Under the pieces are notes generated by a model. That model was not told where the DNA came from, searched no databases, and saw nothing but the letters and a program-made list of their open reading frames with translations. Shown here in pieces: positions 29,101-42,000 of a DNA stretch of 64,000 nucleotides. A program made the translations under genes and the position numbers. This DNA comes from Doris montereyensis (Eukaryota; Mollusca; Gastropoda; Nudibranchia; Dorididae). Each line of letters begins with the position of its first letter. Position 1 is the first letter of the stretch. The DNA lies in assembly GCA_037039925.1 (NCBI GenBank), contig JAXRKP010000572.1:112501-176500 (forward strand), written 5' to 3'.

Positions 29101-30256
29101 CATGAGTACCCAGCTATAGGAAGAGAAAGATCTTGTAAGAGTGTAAGTGCCAAGCCCCTTGCAAACTGCTGTACATTATGCTCACCAGGGAGTTGAGAAG
29201 GAATTTGAATGAAACGCCTGCCGGGGGATAAATGACGCGATCTGCAAGGAAACACGACTATAAATCAATATTTTATATACAATTTGTTTTGTATTTACCT
29301 TGTGAAAGACTTGCTCCTGGGTGTGAGGGGCGTCTTCAGAAAACGGGCGTCGCATTGACTATCCTTGTCACTGAAAGGAGGAATGAGGTCATGTGAAAAA
29401 CGCTCATTTACTAAAACAAACAAAAAACAATGTCATCCACCATATCTACATCCACTATCACCCCCTCCTCTTACTGCACCAAGAAAACAACAAACCTCCA
29501 AGATGATCTTCTTACAACTAAGATGATCTCCCCCCCCCAAGGACCTACTGGTAGTAGATTTTATTGAAATTTACCCTGTCCACCATGTGAGGTGATCTCA
29601 TCATGAATTCAGAGGAAAGAAAACATCAAAACAAAAGAAAGACGTGAAAGGTTTTGATCTGATTTGATTTTACCCACATCCACAACAAAGGTGATCTCAA
29701 GGGTTTTGGTAATTTTACCCACATCCACAACTAAGGTGATCTCAAGGGTTTTGGTTGATTTGATTTTACCCACATCCACAACTAAGGTGATCTCAGGGGT
29801 TTTGGTTAATTTTACCCACATCCACAACTAAGGTGATCTCAGGTGAAGGGTTTTGGTTGATTTTAATTTTGCCCACATCCACAACCAAGATGATCTCAGG
29901 GGTTTTGGTCTGATTTGATTTTACCCACATCCACAACCAAGGTGATCTCTTTGGTTGATTTTACCCACATCCACAACTAAGGTGATCTCGGGGGTTTTGG
30001 TTGATTCTTAATTTTGCCCGGACTGCCCTGTCAATAGCCAAGGGCTCTTTAATGTGCACAGTGTTGTGATATGTACATGGGACCTCCTTGTACCCGTCCG
30101 TCTCCAATGGGACTAGATGTCGATCCACCTACCTGGACCGGGAGGTAGATTTTCCTTGCTTCTGAACTATTGAGTCCCCAAGGGTGAAAGGAAAGAAGTG
30201 CAACCTACCAGCAGATCCCACCGATCGTCCTTGCCCACGATGGGGGAGGGGCAGAC

Positions 30257-30342
<86 letters not shown>

Positions 30343-31698
30343 GACAGACAGACAGAGACAGAGAGACAGACAGACATACACATACAAACACACACAGACT
30401 GGCAGGGGGAATCAAGGGCAACAATCCATTCCTGTCCATGGAAGACGACTCAATGCTTGCTTACAGTGTGTCACCCAGCAGTTGGGGTGCCTCCTCCAGT
30501 GCGTCTTCCACCACCGACATGGCCTCCTCCACCTTGTCCATCAGCGCCATCACAAAGCTAGCCCGTGACACGGCCGGCTGGCTTTGCCTGTGGACAACAG
30601 TGGACAGCGGGGTCGGCTGGCTCACTGGAAGCAAACAAATCGGGACGGGAAACAAAAAGAAATTCAGTGTTTGAGAGACTATCAAAGATATTTTAAAAAA
30701 AATATTAAATTTTTCATTGAAAATTCACCCCATCCACCACATTCAAACACACACACACACAGCAAATCCAGTCCACATCCAAACACACACAGAGAAAAAA
30801 TCCCACACCACATTCAAACACACACACACAGCAAATCCAGTCCACATCCAAACACACAGAGAGAAAATCCCCACCACATTCAAACACACACACAGCAAAT
30901 CCAATCCACATCCAAACACACAGAGAGAAAATCCCCACCACATTCAAACACACACACAGCAAATCCAGTCCACATCCAAACACACAGAGAGAAAATCCCG
31001 ACCACATCCAAACACACACACAGCAAATCCCCACCACATTCAAACACACACACAGCAAATCCAGGCCATATTCAAAAACACACACAGGACATCCAGTCCT
31101 CATTCAAACACACACACACACAACACATCCACATTCAAACACCCACGCACACAGCACATCCAGACCACATTCACACACAACACATCCAGACCACACTCAC
31201 ACACATACATACAGTACATCCAGAGCACATTCACACACACACACATCACATTCAGTCCACATACACACACACACACACATTGTTTTTGAGAAGCCAAACA
31301 CACAGTACCTCTTATTCTCTTGACAGGCATGAATGCTGTCTTGCCTTGCTTTTCAACTATCAACTTGCGAGTGATGTCGGGCAAAACCTCAAGGTAGGCG
31401 TTCATCAAACGGTTCCGATTGGACGACCGTTCTTGGGAAGAAAGACTTGCTTCCATCTGAGAAAAACAGTGGGGGTGGGTGGGTGGGTGGGGGGCGGGGC
31501 AGAATTTAAAACTCCCATTATTTCAAAGTATAATCTTTTCTTTCCTTTTTTCCATTCAAAATCGGTAGCTTCTACACTTTAATATTAAAACTTACTGGGA
31601 AAAAAAAAAAGGAAAGGAGACAAGGGCATGAAGTCCAGAGATATATAAGTAGAGAGAAAGATAAATAGATAGATAGATAGATAAAGAGATAGATAGAT

Positions 31699-31785
<87 letters not shown>

Positions 31786-34700
31786 GAGACAGAGACAGAG
31801 ACAGACAGACAGAGACAGAGAGAAAGAGAGAGAGAGCGAAAGAGGCAGGGATGTAAATGAAAAATAATAATCTGAAAGTCGTTGAAATGTGAAACTTTTA
31901 GGACGCCAAACACCCTGTACCATATTTAATCTCACACTTACAATAACAGCACCATACAATGCCACCTTTCTCAACCTTGCTGATATAACTAGAAAGGAAT
32001 TCATCATTACAATATTTAGTTGACAGCCATACCCACCTGAATTTGGTCTCAGAAGTTAGATCAATCAAATCTACTGGCAAGTCCCGATTAATAAACCTAA
32101 ACCTTTGACAGGTCATCCCCAATTTGTTAAATTGTTTAGATTTACATTCTGGAGCTAACTTACCTTTAACCTAGATCTAGAGTTAGTTGTTTTGAAGATT
32201 TGCTTGTTATTATATAACGGTTATAACAAAATTCTCACTCAATTCTGATCCTATTAACTAGGCTACCAAGCAGATCTGGAAATCTAACTCTATCTCTACT
32301 AAAGTTATTGAAGAAAATGGATGCCACAAATTCTACACCTAGAAATCTAAATCTACTCGTAGTTTCTAGGCCTCTATATAACAATTAGACTTAGATATAA
32401 ATATATCTAGACCTTACCAGATTGAACCCAGATCCATCATAAAATAGCCTGTCATTCTAGTAGACCAAACCAGATTGAACCCAGATTCATCATAAAATAG
32501 CCTGTATGTCTAGAATCTTTACCAGATTGAACCCAGATTCATCATAAAATAGCCTGTCTGTCTAGAATCTAGACCTTACCAGATTGAACCCAGATCCATC
32601 ATAAAATAGCCTGTCTGTCTAGAATCTAGACCTTACCAGATTGAACCCAGATCCATCATAAAATAGCCTGTCTATCTAGAATCTAGATCTAGATCAACCG
32701 CGTGTACGCTTATTTGCAACATCTCTCTATCCAACCAGAACCTAAATCTAGATCTCAATTTCTCTGGAACGCCGAGCAAGAAATAATTTTAATCTGTTAA
32801 CAAGCTAGATCTATTTATACGCTGACATGCATTCCTTGTAGCCCAAAGCTATGGCCTAAGGCTTTCAAACGTCATAAAAAAATCTAGATCTCGATCTAGA
32901 ATCTAGGTCACTTCCTCAGGCAGATCGATCTTAATCGTATCTAGCTCTACATCTAGAAGAGACTATTAAATCCCAGTAACCCACAAATAGGATTATAACA
33001 TAAATCGTAAATAATGCGTTAGCAAATGTAAAATGACTTAGCTTCAATTTTCCTAGAATGAAAGAATGAAAATCATCAACCGCAGATCACACTCACAACT
33101 GAACCATACGACTACAGAGAGGCAAGAGGTAAGTCAGTGCATCTGCCTACAATGCTAATTTAGCTAAATCTAAGTCTCTGCGAAAGGCTATTTCCACAAC
33201 AAATGCGTTAGTAGATTTCAGAGTAAAAAATCTGAAAAGTATGAAAAATCTGAAAGGAAATCAAGAAGGTTCCGATTTTTAAATCTGAAATCTTCTCGTG
33301 TGAGTAGTAGGGCCTCACGGATCAGTGTGGAAATTGTAGTTTGTGGTGAAAGTGAAAATGAAGCAGCGTGCTTCCGCTTATGAGTAGTATGAAAATCAGG
33401 GATGGGCCTGGAGCCTGGAATTTTATCACGTTTTGCTAAACCTTTCACCTAGTCATAACAGCAAACACAAAACTAGAAGTAGTCTAGCACAATGTGACAG
33501 GGAAGAAAAGGAAACGGAAGAGAAAAATACGTTAAAAGTCGAAAACCTCACATAATCTGAAATCAGAGGAAATCTCAAAGAGAAAGTGGGAAGAAGATAT
33601 AAAAGAGACATGTACGCAAAGAAATTTAACTTTCACGGAAGGAAACAGAAAGTGTCAGGACAGGGCAGCCTGGAGAAAGATCATTTCGGGCATCTAAAAC
33701 CCATACACTGGAAGGTAGAATGGGAGCTGATAAAGAAAAAATAAAATAATCATTAACTGGGCAGTGGGCAGGTGTTTGCATCTATAAGAGGACTAGACAA
33801 CCTCATCCTTCATGAGTCTCCTGTTGCCTTGCAGGCCGGTCTTAGCTAACCAAAGTTTGGGGAGTTAACCAGACAGAAAATCACAACCTGCTGCCTTGAA
33901 GGTGGGTCTTGGCTGACCAAAGGCTAAGGGAGTTAACCCCGGCAGAAAATTAAAACCTGCTGCCTTCCAGGCCGGTCTTGACTGACTTAAGATTAAGGGA
34001 ATTAACCCTGACAGAAAATTCAAAACAGGTGCCAGACGACTGGAAAAAGGGAAGCATAGTTCCAACACTCAGAGAGGATCAACTATGGAATGCTAAAACT
34101 ATAGAGGGATCTCATTGCTGAGCGTACCAGGAATAGTGTATGCCATACTAGAAGTGAGACTGAGAAAAAGAGTAGAAGACAGGAGCCGAAACATGGCAGG
34201 TCAATGTTCAAACGTTTGAACCCAAACTCTGGTTCATACCCGATCCATTCGGTTCATTTCCTGGTTCAGCTGAAAGGCCTGGACGAAGCGGGCGCTGTGA
34301 AGGTAGTACAGGAACAGGGGTTCCAGGGAGTTGGGCTCTGTCCTGTCCCGCATGTATTGTTCAATGTGAAGCTCTTCGTTGCGTCGGAAGTGCAACTGTA
34401 GGGAGTTGTCCCATCAGTTTGTCTGCGGGTAGGCAAAGCAACAAAACTATTAGGACAAAATTAAAACCATGCTTGGGGGCTGGGGGAGCACAGGTGTGCC
34501 AAAAGTGGTAGCAGTGTTTGTTTTGATTCAATGCAACTTACCAAGTCTACCACATGCTGTGATCTCAGGTAAATAAAGAGCAAACAGCAAAATAGAAGAT
34601 GTAAGGGGAGCATTTCGACCAAACTTTATTTGGTGCCAAAAATCAGAATTGTTTTTATTCAATCTTATTTTTTTTAAATATACCAAACTGGTGTAACATT

Positions 34701-36001
34701 TTCAACACATTCATAGCACAAATTGCCCGCTATCAATCTTTTCATCTCATTTGATTTCACCCACATCTACAACTAAGACGATCTCGGGGGTTTGGTAATT
34801 TTTTTATTATTATGCCTAGACTGCTCTTTAGACAGTCATAGGACCGTTAACGTACACAATGTCTTGTGATCTGCACCCGGGACCTCATTTTTATCGTCCG
34901 TCTCCAATAAGACTAGGTATCGATCCATCTACCTGGACCAAGAGTGTATACTTGACTCCGTGAAAAATATTTTGCAACACTTTTCAACTGTCGGGGCTCG
35001 AACCCATGACTTTTGGGTTGAGAGGCCAACACCTTGCCTCTGGACTACCAAACTCCTATGCCATTGCTTGTTCAAATGATGACACTGCACATTTAAATGA
35101 GGGGAAGCGGGTTTACTTGATTCTAATGGTAAGGTCCCCCTTTCAAGGCTATTACGGCCCATGGAGACGGAGCGTATCCCGGTTTCTATAGCATGAAGCC
35201 AGACAGGTGATAATGACCACTCCTTGGCAGGACACTAATCTGCCGTAGGTTTGTAACCCAAGGCTAGTGCTTGTGTCCAATTGCATCTGGGTCGGGCAGG
35301 GATAATACGCATTTAAGCGTTTTTCTAAAGGAACACAGAGTTGGCCCTAGTTTGCTAGGATTCGAACCAAGGATATCATGATCCAAAATATGGCAGCCTC
35401 ACTACTCGCCATCAACGATTCTAGTAGTGGGGATCCAATGGTTGTACTGCATACGAGTTTTCTTTCATAGAGGCAGGTCTGCACTCCTGAGATAACCCCC
35501 CCCCCCAATGCATCAATTATGTTTTCCCAGACTTACGTTCGTGACACTCCTTAAGCAAATGAGGCATGAGGCTGCCAGAATCCTCGTTGCCATGGAAACA
35601 ACGACGCATAAATTCCACAGCCTGGCTTCCATTTCTGAGGACAGTCAATTCACATCATTGACAAAATTCTTTCATTGTGTGGTAAAAGTAAAATAGAAAC
35701 ACACCATTCTCATTGTGTTGTACAAGCAAAATGGAAACACACCACTTTTGTTGTGTGGTAAAAAAAAAAAGAAACACACCACTTTCACTGTGTGGTAAAA
35801 GAAGCAACACTATAAGAAATATTGTCATTGTGTTGTACAAGCAAATGGAAACACACCACTTTCACTGTGTGGTAAAAGAAGCAACCTTACTATAAGAAAT
35901 ATTGTCATTGTTTATATCGCTATCAATAATAATTATTATTCTTGAGTATAACTAATAATATTTGATGTTACTACTACTCATAATTATAGTATGATTATTG
36001 T

Positions 36002-36064
<63 letters not shown>

Positions 36065-39000
36065 TATTATTATCATCATCATTATTCATTAGCCTTATCT
36101 TTATACTTATCATTTTTGCTAATTATGATTATTATATTATTATTATCGTTATTATTATTATTAAATTATTATGATTATTAGTATTATTATAATCAAATTA
36201 TTATGATTATTATTAGTATTATTATTATAATTTAAATTATCATTATTTTTATTATTATCATTATTATAATTTGAATTATTATCATTATTATTATAATTTA
36301 AATTATTATCGTTATCATTATTATTATTATCATATTATAATTCAAATTATTATCATTATTATTTTTACTATTATTATTGTTATAATTTAAATTATTATCA
36401 TTATCAATCGTATCACGGAAACTTTCCTTATCCATACTATGACCAACACAATCACATTTCCCCGTACCCATTTCGTATCAGGACGGATATCATCAGCTTC
36501 TGTTCGTCCAGTGTTTCGCCCAGGAGTGGCCGGAGTGGACAAAGCAGGTGGCGGTGCGGGCCTCCCCCTGGGCCAACAGCGTGTTGACCACACCCACGTC
36601 CACCCAGGTGCTCCAGTCGTGATGGCAGACGTTAGGGCTGATCAGCTGTCGCAAGCCTTCCTGCAAACGACAAAACAACATTGGAGGGAAACGCATCGAT
36701 AAGGCAAGAAATACGACTGCTTCTTTTTCCCTCCTAGTTTACACACATAATACATAAATTCAAAATGATCTGCAGGAATTCAAAATGATCTGCAGTAACT
36801 CCTTTGAAGATCTGAATGACTACATCTCAACCTCCCATTAACGCGGTTTTAATGAGCCTAGATATACTTATTCTGCTCCATCTATCTTAAATGATCTCCC
36901 CTTGTCCTTATGTTTTCGAATGTCAATCACGTTTACCTTCCAAAAGCATCTTAAAACCCATTTGATTCAAATATTCTTGCTACATTAACATTCTCACTTA
37001 TACATATATATATATTTGTTTTTTTATAAATTAATTTTTTTTTTTTTTTTTAATATATTTTTTAGATTTATATTATTTTTTTTTATTTTTTAAAAATTTT
37101 TTCTTCTTATGTAAATGTTTATGTATGTCTTCATATTACTATTATGTTACAATAATTGACATGTACCTAGAGCTTTATTGTATCAAAGGGGAGTAGGTGC
37201 AATACAAATGATCTACACCATTATAATTATCATTAGTATTACCATTAGTATCATTATTAGTATTACCATTAGTATCATTATTAGTATTACATTTAGTATC
37301 ATTATTAGTATTACATTTAGTATCATTATTAGTATTACCATTAGTACAGTGGTGTCGGCATAAGAACCCGCCCGCCTGAGAATCCGGTCCGCCTTAGAAC
37401 TCGCTAATTTCATGCAACAGGATTTTTCTTACATAAAACTACCCCCTTAAGACCCCACTACTACAGCCTGGTCTGCCTTAGAACCCGGTCTGACTGTGAG
37501 CTGAGAATCATAGAAATCAATCCACACTCAATGCAGTGCTAATAATTGCCAGTAACCTGTGGTACGTTGCAAGTGAATCATAGAAAGACGGGTGGGAAAT
37601 CTATTGCATTAGTCCAGACACTAAGATACAAGGAAGGCTCGCCACCTGCCCTGTCCATCTTTCCTACCACCTGTGACCACGCCTTGGCGCCTTGGGCACA
37701 ACAGACGATCGAAAATTACGTAGCTGTTGCGTGCCAAGATGTGGAGGCAAGGCAATGACGCGGCTCGCATTGCAACATCAAAGACAGGTGACAGGGGGAC
37801 AGCCCTCTTATTATTGTGAGTTTTTTCAGGCCGTCTTGCATTCGTGATCAACTTTCCTCTTTTCTGATTTGATAAAAAATGAAGGACCAATCACATAGTG
37901 TTTTCACAATGTACAGAAGTGATTGTACAAATTTCCAAATTGTTTTGTCATAGTCATAAACTTTGATCCATTTGTTCAGCTTACTAGAGGCTCCATCTAT
38001 CTACCTGCAAGGACTGCATATTTTTCAAAACGTCATTTCAAGCACAGCTTTAGACTCAGACTATCATAATGCCTACATGAGGCAATTCTCTTGATAACAT
38101 TGACAAACAGAAACTGCTTATCTATTGGGGTTTAGTCAATTTTATGGTCAGGGGAATAGCCAAAACAAAATATATGAATATTGAAGTAAAAATACAAGAC
38201 ATGCCGAAGTTCACCTTATAACCCAGTCTGCCTAAGAACCAGCTGTTTCTGTGTCCCCAGGACCAGGTTCTTAGCGGACACCACTGATTCACTTTTGGGA
38301 AGACTCAGGTCACAAATGGTATTCCTCGTCAGTGGCAGAGTGGTACAGCTGCTGAATTTGTGATCATGACGTTCCGAGTTTGAATCCCAGCAAAATTAGG
38401 CCCGAAATCTCAAGCCAGAACCATACTAATCTGAGATTGCGATTGCCCTCCAACATCTCAAGCCAAAACCATATTAATCTGAGATTGCGATTGCCCTCCA
38501 ACATCTCAAGCCAAAACCATATTAATCTGAGATTGTGATTGCCCTCCAACATCTCAAGCCAGAACCATATTAATCTGAGATTGCGATTGCCCTCCAACAT
38601 CTCAAGCCAGAACCATATTAATCTGAGATTGCATTTGCCCTCCAACATCTCAAGCCAGAACCATATTAATCTGAGAGATTCTCCAGCCAGAAAAACCAGA
38701 ACTGCACTAATCTGGACATTCTTAAATAACGATTGCCCTCAAAAGCTAGAACCACTAATCTGGAATTTCTGGAATAACGATTGCTACCCAAACAAGAAAT
38801 CTAGGACTAATCTGAATATTTGGAATTGCCACCCAAATTAGAACTGCAACTAATCTGGACATTCTTGAATAACGATTCTACCCAAACTAGAACGGTACTA
38901 ATCTGAATTTCAAGGATAACGATTATCACCCAAACTAGAAATGTATAATCTGGAAGATTTGGAATAAATTTCACCCAAATTCTAGAACTGTACTAATCTG

Positions 39001-42000
39001 GAAGATTCTTGAAAACGATTTACCCTAATTAGAATTCTAATCTGGTTTCTGGAATAACGATTGCCACCCAAACTAGAATTGTACCAAGGAGATTCTGGAA
39101 TAGGTTTGTCTGAGAACTAGAACCGTACTAATCTCTTTCTGGAATAAGATTCTACACAAAATTAGAACCACACTAATCTGGATATTTCTGGAATAATGTG
39201 ATTGCCAATAAACTAGAAGGTAGAAAATCTGACCTTTCTGGAATAACGATTGCCTCCCTGAAAAGTCAAAATCATGAACCTCAAGAAATGCAACCCTGAA
39301 CCACTAATCTGACTTTCTGGAATAACGATTGCCACCCAAACTAGAACCACACTAATCTGGACTTTCTGGAATAACGGTGACCCAAACTAGAACCACAGGT
39401 AATCTGGACTTTCTGGAATAACGATTGCCTCCCAAAGTCAAAAGCTAGAACAGCACTAATCTGGACCTCTGGAATAACTGATTGCCACCCAAACAGAACC
39501 ACTGTTCTAGGATCGGCACTCTGGACATGAGCAAACAAGAAGAAGGTGTTCAAGTACTAGCATGAGGCCTGTTTAAAGTGAGAGAGAGAGATCTTCCAGT
39601 AAATCCTAGAAGGTTTTCTGGAGAGAGATAAAGCAGAGAAGAAGGATTTCTAAGAGAGATAAAGTGATTTCTGGAAGATTTTCAAAAAGATAAAGTGAGA
39701 GAGAGAGGTTTGTAGGAGAGAGACAAAATTCTAGAGATAAAGTGAGAGAGAGTTGTTCAAAGATAAGGAGATTTTAGAGAGAGATTAAGAGTGACTCAGA
39801 ATTCAATGCCTATATAATCAGATAATGTGAGAGTGAATAAAGTGAGAGAGAAGCCAAAGGAGAGAGATAAAGTGAGAGAAAGAGAGATAAAGTGAGAGAA
39901 GAGAGAGGCAGAAAAGTGAGAGAGAAAGAGAGATAAAGTGAGAGAGAGAATGAAGAGGGAGAAAGAAATGAGAGAGAAATCTGAAGATAAAGTGAGAGAG
40001 AGAAAGTGAGAGCTGGAGAGATAAATAAGACAGCAAATAGATGGCCTAATTTGAGTCAGGATGATGTCTTCCAAAGGGAGGTAGACGGCACCAGATGAAA
40101 GAAAGAAGGTGAAAAGATAAAGTGAGAGAGATAAAATGAGAGAGAAAAGAGAGATAAAGCCAGAGACAGATAAAGTGAGAGAGATAAGAGAAGGAGAAAG
40201 AGAGATAAAAATGGAATAAGAGATAAAGTCTAAGAGATCTAGAGAGAGAGATAAAGTAGAGGAGATCAAGGAAATGAGAGATAAAGGAGAGAGATAAAGT
40301 AGAAGGTTTTCTGGAAGATTTTAGATAAATTTCTAAGAGATTCTAGAGGCTTTCTGGAAGATTTTCAAAAAGTGAGAGGGTTTGAGAGAGATAAATTCTG
40401 AGATTATAGAGAGAGAGATAAAGTTCCAGGAGAGCACAAAGATTAAGAAATGAGAGATTCAATGCCTATATAATCAGGTTAATGAGAGAGTGAAGCCAAA
40501 GGAGAAAAGAGGACAAACCTCAAGAGGTGATCCAAAAACCAGACCCTGAATAAAGGAGAGAGATAAAGTGAAAGAGAGCTAAACCAGAGAGAAAGCGGCC
40601 AAGAGAGATACAAATGATGGCCTGTTTGACCTCTAGCTAAAGTCTTCCAGAGGAACAGGTAAAGCCTGGGATGAGATAGCAAGACAAAGAAGGAGAAAGA
40701 GATAAAGTGAGAGAGAGAAATTAAAGAGAGAGAGAGATAAAGTGAAAGAGATAAAGCCAGAGAGAGAGAGCAAGAGAGAGAGATAAAGGAGAGAGCAGAA
40801 ATGAGGAAGAGAGATAAAGGAAGATGAGAGATCAAAGTGAGAGAATGATAAAGCGAGAGAGACAAAGCCAGAGAGATAAATTCAGAGATAAAGTGAAAGA
40901 GAGAGAGATAAATGAGGAGAGAGTGACTGTGAAAGAGACTGTAAAAGGGGAGAGACTGATAAAGTGAGAGAGAGATAAATGCCAGAGAGGGAGTTAAAGT
41001 AGAGAACTGATAAAGCCAGAAAGAGATAAAGTCACTGACAGAGTGAAAGCCAGACAAAGAGAGATAACGTTAGTGAGAAAAACCAGAGAAATGGAGAGAG
41101 TTAAAGTGAGAGAGATAAAGACAGAGAAAGTCGAGAAAGTAACTGTTAGTGACTGTCAGAAAATTAAGAGTGAACAGGAAGATGTTGAGAGACTGTTGAA
41201 AGAAAGGAAAAAACGAAAAGATACAGCATGCCCGAGTCAATTGTGCCACAAGAGATTGAACTAGCCACCAGTAGTGACTGATCCCTGTAGTGACTGTCAC
41301 CAGTATTGACTGCCAAAGTAGTGACTGCCACCAGAGATAAAGTGACTGCCACCAGTAATGACTGCCACCAGTAGTGACTGTCACTGGTAATGACTGCCAC
41401 CAGTAGTGACTGCCACCAGTAGTGACTGTCACCAGTAATGACTGCCACTGGTAATGACTGCCACCAGTAGTGACTGCCACCAGTAGTGACTGCCACCAGT
41501 AATGACTGCCACCAGTAATGACTGCCACCAGTAGTGACTGCCACTGTACTGCCACTGAGTGCCACCAGTATTGACTGCCACTGGTAATGACTGCCACCAG
41601 TAATGACTGCCACTGGTAATGACTGTCACCAGTTAATGACTGCCACTGGTAATGACTGCCACCAGTAATGACTGCCACCAGTTAGTGACTGCCACCAGTA
41701 ATGACTGCCACCAGGTACTGACTGTCACTGTTAGTGACTGCCACCAGTAGTGACTGCCACCAGTAATGACTGCCACCAGTAATGACTGCCACTGGTAGTG
41801 ACTGCCACCAGTAGTGACTGCCACCAGTAATGACTGCCACTGGTAATGACTGCCACTGGTAATGACTGCCACCAGTAGTGACTGCCACCAGTAATGACTG
41901 CCACTGGTAATGACTGCCACCAGTAATGACTGCCACTGGTAATGACTGCCACCAGTAGTGACTGCCACTGGTAATGACTGCCACCAGTAATGACTGCCAC

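Noticed and set aside
30167..30439. Poly Leu-Ser or Arg-Glu proteins
   Set aside because: A (GA)n microsatellite translated in different frames.
37546..37758. 70-residue plus-strand frame as a transposase remnant
   Set aside because: It lies inside the TIR element but shows no DDE/D motif or other recognisable transposase feature.
39796..41057. Ser/Leu/Phe-rich minus-strand frames of up to 192 residues
   Set aside because: They come from the GA-rich repeat and contain no ELYS-like helix; I also checked them for the missing exon without success.
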